Shown here: positions 8,069 through 15,494 of the stretch, in pieces
Layout of the letters: every line of letters begins with the position of its first letter
How positions within the stretch are numbered: position 1 is the first letter of the stretch
NCBI RefSeq assembly: GCF_904066215.1
Contig: NZ_LR880474.1
Span: forward strand, 496,001-560,000
DNA length: 64,000 nt
Reading direction: 5' to 3'
Source: Microbacterium sp. Nx66
GTDB lineage: Bacteria; Actinomycetota; Actinomycetes; Actinomycetales; Microbacteriaceae
Made by a program: the position numbers and the translations under genes
Notes under the pieces: generated by a model
Database searches by the model: none
Seen by the model: only the letters and a program-made list of their open reading frames with translations
What the model was told of the DNA's origin: nothing

Positions 8069-8800
8069 ATGCACGAAACCCGCATCCGCCGTGCGCGGAA
8101 ACTGCTCGCGTGGACGGGGGCCCTCTGCCTGGCCGCCTCCATGAGCGCGTGTGCTCCGGCGTCGCCGGTGCAGCCGATCGCGACAAGCATCGACGACCTG
8201 CAGGCAGAAGCCACGGTCGAGAACTTCTTCGAACTCCTCGAGGACGGAGATGCGCGATCGGCGGCGTTGATGACCGACCTCGACGTCGACATCGACGCCG
8301 ACGAGGCGCTGCTGCTCGCCGACGAGGTGTACTCGTCTGTCGATTCGAGGCCTGAACTCGTCGAGGTCACCCGGGCGGAGACGGTCGCGGACGGCGCGCA
8401 GGTACAGGTGCGGTACCAGGTCGGAGACGACACCAGGGACGAGACCATGCACCTCGTCCGCATCCCGAAGGAGGGCACGGTCCCGGAGCATCGCCTCGTC
8501 CATCTGTCGTCCGAGACGGTCGGGGTGGACATGTCGGGTGCGGAACGGCTGCCCGACGGCACGGAGTACCGCATCAACGGCGTGGACGTGACCGCGGCGA
8601 TCGTCGCGGCAGTGCAGAATGCGTCCGCCACGGGAGGGGCACCGCGCGTGCTGGCGTTCGGTGGCAGCTACCCGATCGACGTCGTGGTTCCGGGTGGCGA
8701 CGGATTCACCGACACGTTCCTGCTCGAGGTCCCCACCTTCGTCGGTGGCGATTCAGCCGGCGAAGGATTCGCGGACTTCGTCCGTCAGCACGGGTTCTGA
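8069..8800 (+). CDS. Lipoprotein, possible partner or immunity protein
   Basis: 243 residues with a lipoprotein signal peptide: basic start (HETRIRRARK), hydrophobic core and lipobox SMSAC with Cys28. The mature part is acidic and appears to hold two similar alpha+beta halves (VENFFELLEDGDARSAALM, later YQVGDDTRDETMHLV), perhaps NTF2/DUF4878-like, but this is a guess. ATG 8069 is preferred over GTG 8063 because GAGGTG sits at the right distance. It follows the helical protein by eight bases. A lipoprotein closing a cargo module recurs at 17059. Confidence 0.75.
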   Translation: MHETRIRRARKLLAWTGALCLAASMSACAPASPVQPIATSIDDLQAEATVENFFELLEDGDARSAALMTDLDVDIDADEALLLADEVYSSVDSRPELVEVTRAETVADGAQVQVRYQVGDDTRDETMHLVRIPKEGTVPEHRLVHLSSETVGVDMSGAERLPDGTEYRINGVDVTAAIVAAVQNASATGGAPRVLAFGGSYPIDVVVPGGDGFTDTFLLEVPTFVGGDSAGEGFADFVRQHGF

Positions 8801-8836
8801 GTGGTGAGGGCACTCATTCATCGATCGAACATAGAA

Positions 8837-8892
8837 ATTTCCATACGGATCTGTCCAGGCCGTTGGAAATGGGCACCGACCTGCCTTAGCCT
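8837..8892 (+). promoter_or_regulatory. Candidate promoter with long inverted repeat before esx pair
   Basis: An AT-richer island within the 192-base gap before the esx pair. ATTTCCA (8837-8843) and TGGAAAT (8864-8870) form a 7-bp inverted repeat with a 20-base spacer. TTGGAA (8863-8868) inside the right arm and TAGCCT (8887-8892) could be -35 and -10 (18-base spacer). A ~100-base leader follows, with small hairpins including TCCCG-TAT-CGGGA at 8933-8945. This suggests separately controlled expression of the esx pair. Confidence 0.5.
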
Positions 8893-8992
8893 ATGTGCGG
8901 AAACAGATTGGTCGGGGGTTGTTCCGAAGTCGTCCCGTATCGGGAAGGCGCTCCCCCGCGTGTGTCCTCATGGGGACCGGAGGGAGTGAGTA

Positions 8993-9307
8993 ATGGCTGA
9001 TGTCATCTCCGCAGAAGAGGGGGCTCTGCGTCGCGGAGCCCAGGCCGTGCGGGAGACGAAGTCCGGGATCGATCAGCAGACCAAGAAGGTCCGCGGTGAG
9101 ATCGAGCAGCTGCGCGGGTTCTGGACGGGTGCGGCTGCCGCATCGTTCACCACGCTGATGTCGCGGTGGGACGAGCAGGCTCGTCAGCTCAACGAGGTCC
9201 TCGTGACGCTCGAGGATGCCCTCGCCGGCACCGAGCGCGACCAGGCCGCGACCGAAGAAGCTCACCAGCAGACCATCTCGGGCCTCGGCTCGATGATGGG
9301 CGCCTGA
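8993..9307 (+). CDS. WXG100 protein, first of esx pair
   Basis: 104 residues with Trp44-Thr-Gly46 (GFWTGAAAASF) between two helices, typical of EsxA/CFP-10-type proteins. It has no YxxxD/E motif, while its neighbour at 9340 does, so the pair likely forms the heterodimer recognised by EccC through the neighbour's tail. It is led by a 190-base intergenic region with its own candidate promoter, and a strong hairpin follows the pair, which suggests this is the abundant main Esx couple of the system. Ribosome binding site GGAGGGAG. Confidence 0.94.
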   Translation: MADVISAEEGALRRGAQAVRETKSGIDQQTKKVRGEIEQLRGFWTGAAAASFTTLMSRWDEQARQLNEVLVTLEDALAGTERDQAATEEAHQQTISGLGSMMGA

Positions 9308-9339
9308 GCGCAGACCGCAGAGATTTCAAGGAGAACATG

Positions 9340-9630
9340 ATGCAGTCGATGTCCGTTCGCCCGGAGCAGGTCAACGCTCTCGCGGCGCAGATCCGCAGCG
9401 GGTCGCAGGGTATTCGTTCCGAGCTGGACCGCCTCGAGTCCGAGGTCGGCAAGCTGCGTGCGGCGTGGGATGGTGCCGCGCAGCAGGCCTACGACCAGGC
9501 GCAGGCCAAGTGGAACCGCTCGCTGAGCGAGATGCAGCAGCTGCTCACGCAGATCGCCGGGAAGACCGAGGAGATCTCGGGTCAGTACGTGCAGACCGAC
9601 AAGTCGGCTGCGGGGCGCTTCGGCGCGTGA
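9340..9630 (+). CDS. WXG100 protein with YxxxD signal, second of esx pair
   Basis: 96 residues with Trp43-Asp-Gly45 (AAWDGAAQQAYDQAQ) and the export signal Tyr83-Val-Gln-Thr-Asp87 after helix two. Of two adjacent ATG codons (9337, 9340) the second gives better spacing from AAGGAG; the first would add one Met. Forms a pair with the protein at 8993. Known WXG100 dimers are secreted and also activate EccC by binding its last ATPase domain; this role is inferred here from family knowledge. Confidence 0.94.
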   Translation: MQSMSVRPEQVNALAAQIRSGSQGIRSELDRLESEVGKLRAAWDGAAQQAYDQAQAKWNRSLSEMQQLLTQIAGKTEEISGQYVQTDKSAAGRFGA

Positions 9631-9636
9631 ACCCGG

Positions 9637-9717
9637 GGCGCGGGTCTGGCGCAGAGATGCGTCGGGCCCGCGCCGTCTGCTGTGCTTTTCGGTGAGCCAC
9701 CGGACGGTACAGCAGGC
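9637..9717 (+). terminator. Strong RNA structure after the esx pair
   Basis: Two inverted repeats in the 124-base gap: GGCGCGGG/CCCGCGCC (9637-9644 with 9667-9674, 8 bp), then CTGCTGT/ACAGCAG (9677-9683 with 9711-9717, 7 bp) enclosing CGGTG-AGC-CACCG (9691-9703), with a GCTTTTC stretch between. It could be a partial terminator or RNA-end stabiliser that lets the esx pair be made in excess over downstream genes. Confidence 0.5.
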
Positions 9718-9754
9718 GTGACGGGATCGCCGGAGGAAAGAAGAGGGGGCGTCG

Positions 9755-10150
9755 ATGACCATCGGAATCGACCTTGATCAGATACTCGCTGAGATCAAGC
9801 GCATTCAGCGGGACATGCAGCAGCTTCCTGCTGCATCCGAGGTCGCCGTCTCGGAAGGTGGCGTGTCGGAAGCGACCGCGGATTTCCGCTACGCCGTCAA
9901 GCGTGTCGCCGACGGCATGGGCAAAGCGACACAGAACTCGATCGTCGCGCTGAACGACGCCAACGAAGCCATGCGTCTCGCGGTCATGGCCATCGCGGAA
10001 CAGGATGCAGCGATCGCCGACGAAGCGAAGCTCATCCTCTCCTTGTTGGATTCCGCCGTGGAGCAGGCTCCGACGACGCCCCAGCCGACGCCCGCAGGGG
10101 CGCAGACCTCGGAGACCTCGACGGATGAGCCCGAGGAGATGGACTACTGA
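9755..10150 (+). CDS. Helical T7SS-locus protein, unknown
   Basis: 131 residues: a helical hairpin (about 8-28 and 43-105, with SEATADFRYAVKRVADGMGK) and an acidic, Pro/Thr-rich tail. No WXG, no YxxxD, no signal peptide. The stop overlaps the start of the mycosin at 10150 by one base (TGATG), so the two are made together. By size and fold it resembles small T7SS partner proteins. No function can be given beyond that. Confidence 0.7.
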   Translation: MTIGIDLDQILAEIKRIQRDMQQLPAASEVAVSEGGVSEATADFRYAVKRVADGMGKATQNSIVALNDANEAMRLAVMAIAEQDAAIADEAKLILSLLDSAVEQAPTTPQPTPAGAQTSETSTDEPEEMDY

Positions 10151-11511
10151 TGAAACGCGGACGACACCTGGTCGCTGCCGCGATCGGCGTGGTCGCGATG
10201 AGCGTCGCGGTCGCCGTGCCGGCGACAGCATCGGATGCGTCCGAGGGCGGGCTGTGGTATTTCAACCGGGGCAAGGTGCAGGCCGCACAGGACGCCGGCC
10301 TCGACGGTTCCGGAGTGACGATCGCCGTGATCGACACCCAGGTGAATCCGGATGCTCCCGGTCTGCGGGGCGCTGACCTCCAGGTGCGGGAGGAGTCGTT
10401 CTGTTTCGACGAGTCGGGAAAGCGGTATGACGCGATCTCCTCGGACTATGTCGCGGCGAATCACGGCACGAACGTCGCCTCGATGATCCTGGGCACGGGA
10501 GAGGCGGTCGGCGGCACCCCCATCAAGGGTGTGGCGCCGGGCGCGACGGTGCTCTATTACAACTCGATGATCACCACCAGCGCGCCGGAGGGGAACGACG
10601 TCGAGTCCACCTGCCTGCAGGAGAACGGCGAGCTGATCAATGACGATCTGAGCGATGAGGGAATGCGCCGCCCCTCCGGCCTGGCAAAGGCGATCTCGGC
10701 GGCGGTGGACGACGGTGCGGATATCATCTCGGTTTCGCTGGGCGGGCTGGTCGACGCCGCGGATTCGGTGGCGAAGGCTCATGCGGCCGGAGTCGTGGTG
10801 TTGGGTTCGCTGCCGAATGTGGGCGGGGTCGGTGACTGGCCTTCGAGCTACAACGGTGTCGTCGCCGTGCAGGCGTTCGGCCCCGATGGCAAGATCCAGT
10901 ACTCGACGTACGATCCGGTGCTCGCCGAGCCCTCGCCGAATCTGAGTGAGGACGTGAAGGTGGCGTCTCCGGGGCTGGAGATCATCGCGCAGGGCACCGC
11001 GGACTCGTGGGACGCGCAGCAACTGCGTTCGGGGACCTCGTTGGCGACGCCGATCGCGGCCGGCTTCCTGGCGGTCGTGAAGCAGAAGTACCCGGAGGCG
11101 ACGTCCAATCAGCTCATCCAGAGCATGATCCACAACACCGGGACGAAGGGCGAGCACGAACCGAAGTGGAACAACAGCGGCGGGTACGGGGCGATATCGC
11201 TCTCCGGCATGCTGGCTGTCGATCCGACGAAGTACCCGGATGTGAACCCGCTCTGGGACGCCGACGATGAGAACGCTGTTCCCCAGCAGGCCAACGTGGA
11301 CGAGGAAGCCGCACTGCTCGCCGCGAGCGCTTCTCCGCAGCCGACGAGTGAGGCGGGCGATGATGCGGGTACCGCGGGGACGGATCTCGTACCGCTGCTG
11401 ATCGGCGGTGGGGCCGTGCTCGCCATCCTCGTCATCGGCGGAGTGGTACTCGCCGTGGTGCTGACGAGCTCATCACGACGACAGAAGACGCAACAAGGGG
11501 GAGACCGATGA
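10150..11511 (+). CDS. Mycosin-like S8 protease, second copy
   Basis: 453 residues: signal peptide (1-28), subtilase domain with Asp62 (AVIDTQVN), His105 (ANHGTNVASM) and Ser297 (SGTSLATPIAAG), a Pro/Ser/Ala-rich linker and one C-terminal membrane helix (about 418-441) with SSRRQK on the inside. Two Cys (SFCFDE, STCLQE) match those of the third copy and may pair. The catalytic triad is intact. Closely related to the gene at 12989 and clearly separate from the mycP at 1811. A locus-specific processing protease is likely; target unknown, perhaps the adjacent 11508 product. Confidence 0.9.
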   Translation: MKRGRHLVAAAIGVVAMSVAVAVPATASDASEGGLWYFNRGKVQAAQDAGLDGSGVTIAVIDTQVNPDAPGLRGADLQVREESFCFDESGKRYDAISSDYVAANHGTNVASMILGTGEAVGGTPIKGVAPGATVLYYNSMITTSAPEGNDVESTCLQENGELINDDLSDEGMRRPSGLAKAISAAVDDGADIISVSLGGLVDAADSVAKAHAAGVVVLGSLPNVGGVGDWPSSYNGVVAVQAFGPDGKIQYSTYDPVLAEPSPNLSEDVKVASPGLEIIAQGTADSWDAQQLRSGTSLATPIAAGFLAVVKQKYPEATSNQLIQSMIHNTGTKGEHEPKWNNSGGYGAISLSGMLAVDPTKYPDVNPLWDADDENAVPQQANVDEEAALLAASASPQPTSEAGDDAGTAGTDLVPLLIGGGAVLAILVIGGVVLAVVLTSSSRRQKTQQGGDR

Positions 11512-12899
11512 CTGGACCGTACGAAACCGAGCTCAATCGCATTCGCGGACTCGAGGACTGGCGCATCCCGAAAGCCGCTTCCCTGCAGACGGCGCTCAAC
11601 TCCCTCGTCGGTGCACTGGGCACCGTGCTGGATTCGTCGGCGTGGAAGGGCAGCTCTTTCGAAGCCGCACGAGAGTCGCTGGGGAAGCTGCAGGAGAACT
11701 TCCGCATCCTCGAAACTTACGTCGGACAGCTCACCACGACGATCGAGAACGCGAACACCTACCGTCGCAACGCCGCATCGACGGAGCTTCCGTCGACCAG
11801 GATCGACCCGTTCTGGGCGAACGCCGCCAAGGTCGGTTCCGTCGTCGTGCACCCCGTTCTCGGCCCGCTCGCCGCGGACAAGGCGCTCGATGTGATCGGC
11901 GGCTTCCTCGGCAACAAGCGTGAGGAAGAGGCGAAGCGCATCGTGCAGCAGATCGAGTCGGCCCTCGCGCCGTCCGCGAAGTCGCTCACGGCCGCGTCCG
12001 CGACACTGTCGGAGTTCGACCCGCGGGTCGCGGTTCCCGCACCGCCGCAGAAGCCGGTGGACCCGGGCACGGATGTCACCGCTCCGCACATCTCCTATCC
12101 CGGAGGCGGAAGCTCCCCCGGCGGCTCCAGCCCGGGTGGCGGAGGCCATCCGGGAAGCGTGAGTCCGCCTGCCTCCCCTGGCGGTGGACAGATCGGCGGG
12201 GTGAACCCTGGGGGCTGGGAGCCGACACCTCCCGGCGGCGGCTGGGAGCCCACCCCTCCCGGCGGCTGGGAGCCGACCCCTCCCGGTGCGGGCGGCGATG
12301 ATCCCTCGATCGACTCTCCCGGCGGCGGCCTGCTTCCGGGCGGGCCCGGTGGCGGTCTTCCCGGCGGTTCCGGTGGTCCCGGCGGCTCCGGTTCCGGCTC
12401 GCTTCCCGGCGGTGCCCTTCCGGGCGGGGTCTTCCCCGGCGGTGGCGGGGGACTCGGCGGCATCGTGGGCGGTGGCGCCGGTGCGGCGGCGATCGCGGCG
12501 AGCTCGAAGATCGCCGGCTTCGGCAGCATGGGCGGACTCGGCGGTGCCGGCTTGGGGCCGGGCGCAGGCGCTGGGCTCAAGGCCGGTGGCGGTCTGCTCG
12601 GTAACTCCGCCGTCGGTGGTCTCGGCGGCGTCGGTGGAGCAGGAGGCCCCGGCGGTATGGCCGGTGCCGGCGGCGTCGGCGGGGCGGGTGCCTCGGGCAC
12701 CGGGTCCTCCGGCGCGGCAGGAGCCGGTGGCCGTCCGGGCATGGGCATGATGGGCGGCGCCGGTGGCGCCGACGAGGAGGAGAAGGCGAAGCGTTCGGGC
12801 CTCGGTGGTCCTATCGCGCCGAAGCTGGAGGACGAAGAGGAAGCCGGCCCCCGCGCCAAGGGTGCTCGCGCCGGATCCCGCGACGAGCCTGCCAACTGA
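11508..12899 (+). CDS. WXG-domain protein with Gly/Pro-rich C-terminal half
   Basis: 463 residues. Residues 1-170 are helical with Trp46-Lys-Gly48 (SSAWKGSSFEAARES), a WXG100-like head. From about 185 the protein turns into low-complexity sequence: Pro/Gly/Ser, three GGWEPTPPG repeats (about 235-262), then long Gly/Ala stretches up to a charged tail (DEEEKAKRSG). This layout, secretion head plus Gly-rich tail, recalls PPE-type and other exported T7SS proteins, though no PPE motif exists. It lies between two mycosin genes and overlaps the first by four bases, so it may be their substrate. Inference only. Confidence 0.75.
   Translation: MTGPYETELNRIRGLEDWRIPKAASLQTALNSLVGALGTVLDSSAWKGSSFEAARESLGKLQENFRILETYVGQLTTTIENANTYRRNAASTELPSTRIDPFWANAAKVGSVVVHPVLGPLAADKALDVIGGFLGNKREEEAKRIVQQIESALAPSAKSLTAASATLSEFDPRVAVPAPPQKPVDPGTDVTAPHISYPGGGSSPGGSSPGGGGHPGSVSPPASPGGGQIGGVNPGGWEPTPPGGGWEPTPPGGWEPTPPGAGGDDPSIDSPGGGLLPGGPGGGLPGGSGGPGGSGSGSLPGGALPGGVFPGGGGGLGGIVGGGAGAAAIAASSKIAGFGSMGGLGGAGLGPGAGAGLKAGGGLLGNSAVGGLGGVGGAGGPGGMAGAGGVGGAGASGTGSSGAAGAGGRPGMGMMGGAGGADEEEKAKRSGLGGPIAPKLEDEEEAGPRAKGARAGSRDEPAN
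12212..12288 (+). repeat. Three tandem ~27-base coding repeats
   Basis: Three near-identical units beginning GGCTGGGAGCC and each ending CTCCCGG, coding GGWEPTPPG. They lie in the low-complexity part of the WXG-headed protein and are prone to copy-number change by slippage. Confidence 0.8.
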
Positions 12900-12988
12900 A
12901 TGACGCCGCTCTGGTCCGAAGAGGCCGGGCGCGGCGACCGCGTCGGATGAGTCCGGGGAGTTCGGGGTGCCGCAAAGAAGGGGGACCA

Positions 12989-14389
12989 ATGGGGGGTCGA
13001 GGTAGCCGTCGTCATTCGACACAGACCTCGCCGTCCGCCACAGGATCGATGCGGCGAGTGTCTCGCGGTCTAGCCGCGGTCGTCGGCGTGGCCGGCTTTG
13101 CGATGGCGGCCCTGGTGCCGTCGACGGCGGTGGCAAAGACGGCGGAGTCGGGCTTGTGGTGGTTCGATCGTGGCCGGATTCAGGAAGCCCACGATGCGGG
13201 CTTCGATGGTTCCGGTGTCAAGGTGGCCGTGATCGACAGTCAGATCAATCCGGATGCGGTCGGTCTCCGCGGGGCGGACGTGACGGTCCGGGAGCCGTCG
13301 TACTGTCTGGATGCGTCTGGGACGCCGTATCCGTCGGTCGCGACAGATTATGTGGCCTCCCATCATGCGACGAACGTCGCATCGATGATCGTGGGAACGG
13401 GGGAGGCACCCACTGGCGGCGCCCCGGTGAAGGGCGTCGCGCCCGGGGTGGAGATGCTGTTCTACACTGCGCCGGTGGTCGACGGTGTCCTCGACGACGA
13501 GGGCGAGGATGCTGAGTGTCTGCAGGAGGGTGGCAGCAAGTTGGCGGCGGACAACCGGACAGGGCTGGACCATGCCGTCTCGGACGCAGTGGCTGACGGG
13601 GCGGACATCATCTCCATCTCCTCCGGTGGCATGGACGCATCGAAGGGCATCGCGGAGGCTTACGCCAACGACGTGGTGGTGGTCGCCAGTATGCCGAACG
13701 AGGATGGGATCGCCTCCCCGCCGGCCAGTCTGAACGGTGTCGTGGCCGTGCAGGCGTTCGGTGAGGACGGCAAGATCCAGAACGGGCAGTACGGGAAGCC
13801 GAACGTGAGTGACGACGTCATCGCCGCCGCCCCGGGAATCGGTCTGTTGCTGCAGGGCGCGTCGGACTCGTGGGAGGCGCAGTCGCTCGGATCGGGGACG
13901 TCGTACGCGACGCCGATCGTGGCGGGGATGCTGGCGGTCGTGAAGCAGAAGTATCCGGGGGCTACAGCGGGGCAGCTGATTCAGAGTCTCATCCACAACA
14001 CGGGCACGAAGGGCGAGCACGAGCCGAAATGGAACTCCGGCACGGGATACGGCGCGGCGTCTCTTGCCGGGATGCTGGCGGTGGATCCAACGAAGTACCC
14101 GGATGAGAATCCGATCTTCGATGCCGATGATCCGAACGCCTCCCCGTCACTTGCGATGGTGAACGAGGTCAAGGCGGCACAGGATCGGGAAAATGCGACA
14201 GCGAGTCCACGACCCTCTTCCGCGCCCGGCGGGGCCGAGCAACCATCGGATGTGTCGGCGATGCCGTGGGTGATCGGCGGCGGGATCGTCGTCACTGTTC
14301 TGGTTGTGGGCGGGATCATCCTCGCAATCGTCGTGGCGCGAAACTCACGACGACAGACCGCCGCGCAAGGGGGAAAGCATGAGCAGTGA
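12989..14389 (+). CDS. Mycosin-like S8 protease, third copy
   Basis: 466 residues, closely similar to the copy at 10150 along the whole length, including the tract around HNTGTKGEHEPKWN and LAVDPTKYPDENP. Asp83 (AVIDSQIN), His126 (SHHATNVASM) and Ser305 (GSGTSYATPIVAG) are present, but the usual His-Gly-Thr is His-Ala-Thr. N-terminal signal after a 25-residue polar lead; C-terminal helix (about 425-449) then ARNSRRQ. Start ATG 12989 has AGAAGGGGG before it; an earlier in-frame start lacks such a site. Likely a tandem duplicate with its own substrate range. Confidence 0.88.
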   Translation: MGGRGSRRHSTQTSPSATGSMRRVSRGLAAVVGVAGFAMAALVPSTAVAKTAESGLWWFDRGRIQEAHDAGFDGSGVKVAVIDSQINPDAVGLRGADVTVREPSYCLDASGTPYPSVATDYVASHHATNVASMIVGTGEAPTGGAPVKGVAPGVEMLFYTAPVVDGVLDDEGEDAECLQEGGSKLAADNRTGLDHAVSDAVADGADIISISSGGMDASKGIAEAYANDVVVVASMPNEDGIASPPASLNGVVAVQAFGEDGKIQNGQYGKPNVSDDVIAAAPGIGLLLQGASDSWEAQSLGSGTSYATPIVAGMLAVVKQKYPGATAGQLIQSLIHNTGTKGEHEPKWNSGTGYGAASLAGMLAVDPTKYPDENPIFDADDPNASPSLAMVNEVKAAQDRENATASPRPSSAPGGAEQPSDVSAMPWVIGGGIVVTVLVVGGIILAIVVARNSRRQTAAQGGKHEQ

Positions 14390-14437
14390 GCGCAATCGGT
14401 CACTCGACTCGTTGTGACCGAACGGAGGGGGAAGAAG

Positions 14438-14842
14438 ATGCCGGAGGGAAATGACGTTCTCGCGTCTATGGAGGCGTTGAACGCGAAGATCGATGCGCAG
14501 ATCGCGCGTTCGCGTGTGCTCGCGGAAGAAGCGGCGCGGGTGTCTGCCGAGGCGACGCAGACCACGGCGACGGTCACGTCGTCGGACGGTCGGGTCACGG
14601 TGGTGGCGCAGCCGACCGGGGCGATCGCCGAGGTACGGCTGTCGAGCGCCGTCGACGATGCGATCGCGCTCGGCGCGACGATCACCGACACGATCGCTGC
14701 GGCTCAGCGCGCGGCGGCCGACGCCGTGGTCGAGTCCCTGGCGCAGACGCTCGGTGCGGATTCCGGGCTGGTCGACGCTGTCCGGCGGGACGTCCAGGTC
14801 GCGTTTCCGGCCCCGGGCGACGACACCCTCGGGTACCGCTGA
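14438..14842 (+). CDS. YbaB/EbfC-family protein
   Basis: 134 residues with a helical N-terminus (about 5-45), the YbaB strand pair (VTSSDGRVTVVAQPTGAIAE) and a C-terminal helix (DTIAAAQRAAADAVVESL). It is much closer to canonical YbaB than the 6263 protein. Start ATG 14438 is chosen for its GGAGGGGG site; a GTG at 14414 lacks one. It overlaps the next esx gene by one base (TGATG), repeating the YbaB-plus-Esx pairing of the first module. Cytoplasmic helper or regulator is likely. Confidence 0.8.
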   Translation: MPEGNDVLASMEALNAKIDAQIARSRVLAEEAARVSAEATQTTATVTSSDGRVTVVAQPTGAIAEVRLSSAVDDAIALGATITDTIAAAQRAAADAVVESLAQTLGADSGLVDAVRRDVQVAFPAPGDDTLGYR

Positions 14843-15132
14843 TGGCGACGATCGAGGTCAACCCGTCCCGCCTGGCCGCGGCTGCGCGCTCCATCGGCGA
14901 TGCGTCCGCGAACATCGACGCGGCCCTGGAGCAGCTCGTCGGGATCGCCGGCGTGCTGCGGGATTCGTGGTCGGGGGAGGCCCAGTCCGCGTTCGACTCC
15001 GCGCACGGGCGCTTCGACCTGTCGATGCGGGAGCGCAGCGCCCTCGTCGAGGCCATCGCGACCACCCTGGACGATCTCGCGACGTCGTACTCCGAGACGG
15101 ACCTGGCCGGCCAGCGCGCACTCGGGGGGTAA
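14842..15132 (+). CDS. WXG100 protein with YxxxD signal
   Basis: 96 residues; Trp43-Ser-Gly45 (DSWSGEAQSAFDSAH) and Tyr83-Ser-Glu-Thr-Asp87 at the end of helix two. Both features of a directly exported Esx protein are present. It precedes an EspC-like protein and a hydrolase, so it probably serves as one of two helical partners for that hydrolase. Translationally coupled to the YbaB gene in front. Confidence 0.93.
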   Translation: MATIEVNPSRLAAAARSIGDASANIDAALEQLVGIAGVLRDSWSGEAQSAFDSAHGRFDLSMRERSALVEAIATTLDDLATSYSETDLAGQRALGG

Positions 15133-15161
15133 CTGAACATGACGATGTCGGGAGGATGGAA

Positions 15162-15494
15162 ATGACCACGGGAGCGGCGAACCAGCAGATCGTCGTCGAC
15201 GCGGATCTGCTGCAGGCTCATGTGCGGGCGCTCTCGGATGCCGCGGACATCCTGCGCGGCGCCGCGGCGAACGCGGCCGGCGGCGTGGGCGGAGAGGCGT
15301 TCGGTGCCCTGTGCACCCCCCTGCTCGGCCCGGCGGTGTCGGCACTCGCAGAGGCATCCCGGTCGACGCTCGCGACGGCGAGCGCGCTCTCGGCACTGAC
15401 GTCTGCGGCTCTCGCAGCCACTGTCGGACAGTTCCGCGAGGTGGAGGAGACCGCCGTGACGACGTTCCGCGCGATCGAAGGACAGGCCCTGTGA
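15162..15494 (+). CDS. EspC-like small T7SS protein
   Basis: 110 residues in the pattern of the ESX-associated EspC family: VDADLLQAHVRALSDAADIL, a Gly break (GGVGGEAFGALCTPLLG) and a second helix. ATG 15162 is chosen over ATG 15156 because GGAGG then sits six bases upstream. No clear YxxxD/E. The stop overlaps the GTG start of the hydrolase gene (GTGA), pointing to a partner made in step with it. Family assignment is by pattern and size. Confidence 0.72.
   Translation: MTTGAANQQIVVDADLLQAHVRALSDAADILRGAAANAAGGVGGEAFGALCTPLLGPAVSALAEASRSTLATASALSALTSAALAATVGQFREVEETAVTTFRAIEGQAL

Noticed and set aside
12210..12760. Possible CRISPR or satellite-like repeat
   Set aside because: Repeats are in frame, uneven in spacing and code Gly/Pro-rich protein; no spacers.
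12095..13015. Pro-rich frame antisense to the Gly-rich tail
   Set aside because: It is the reverse complement of Gly codons, not a gene.
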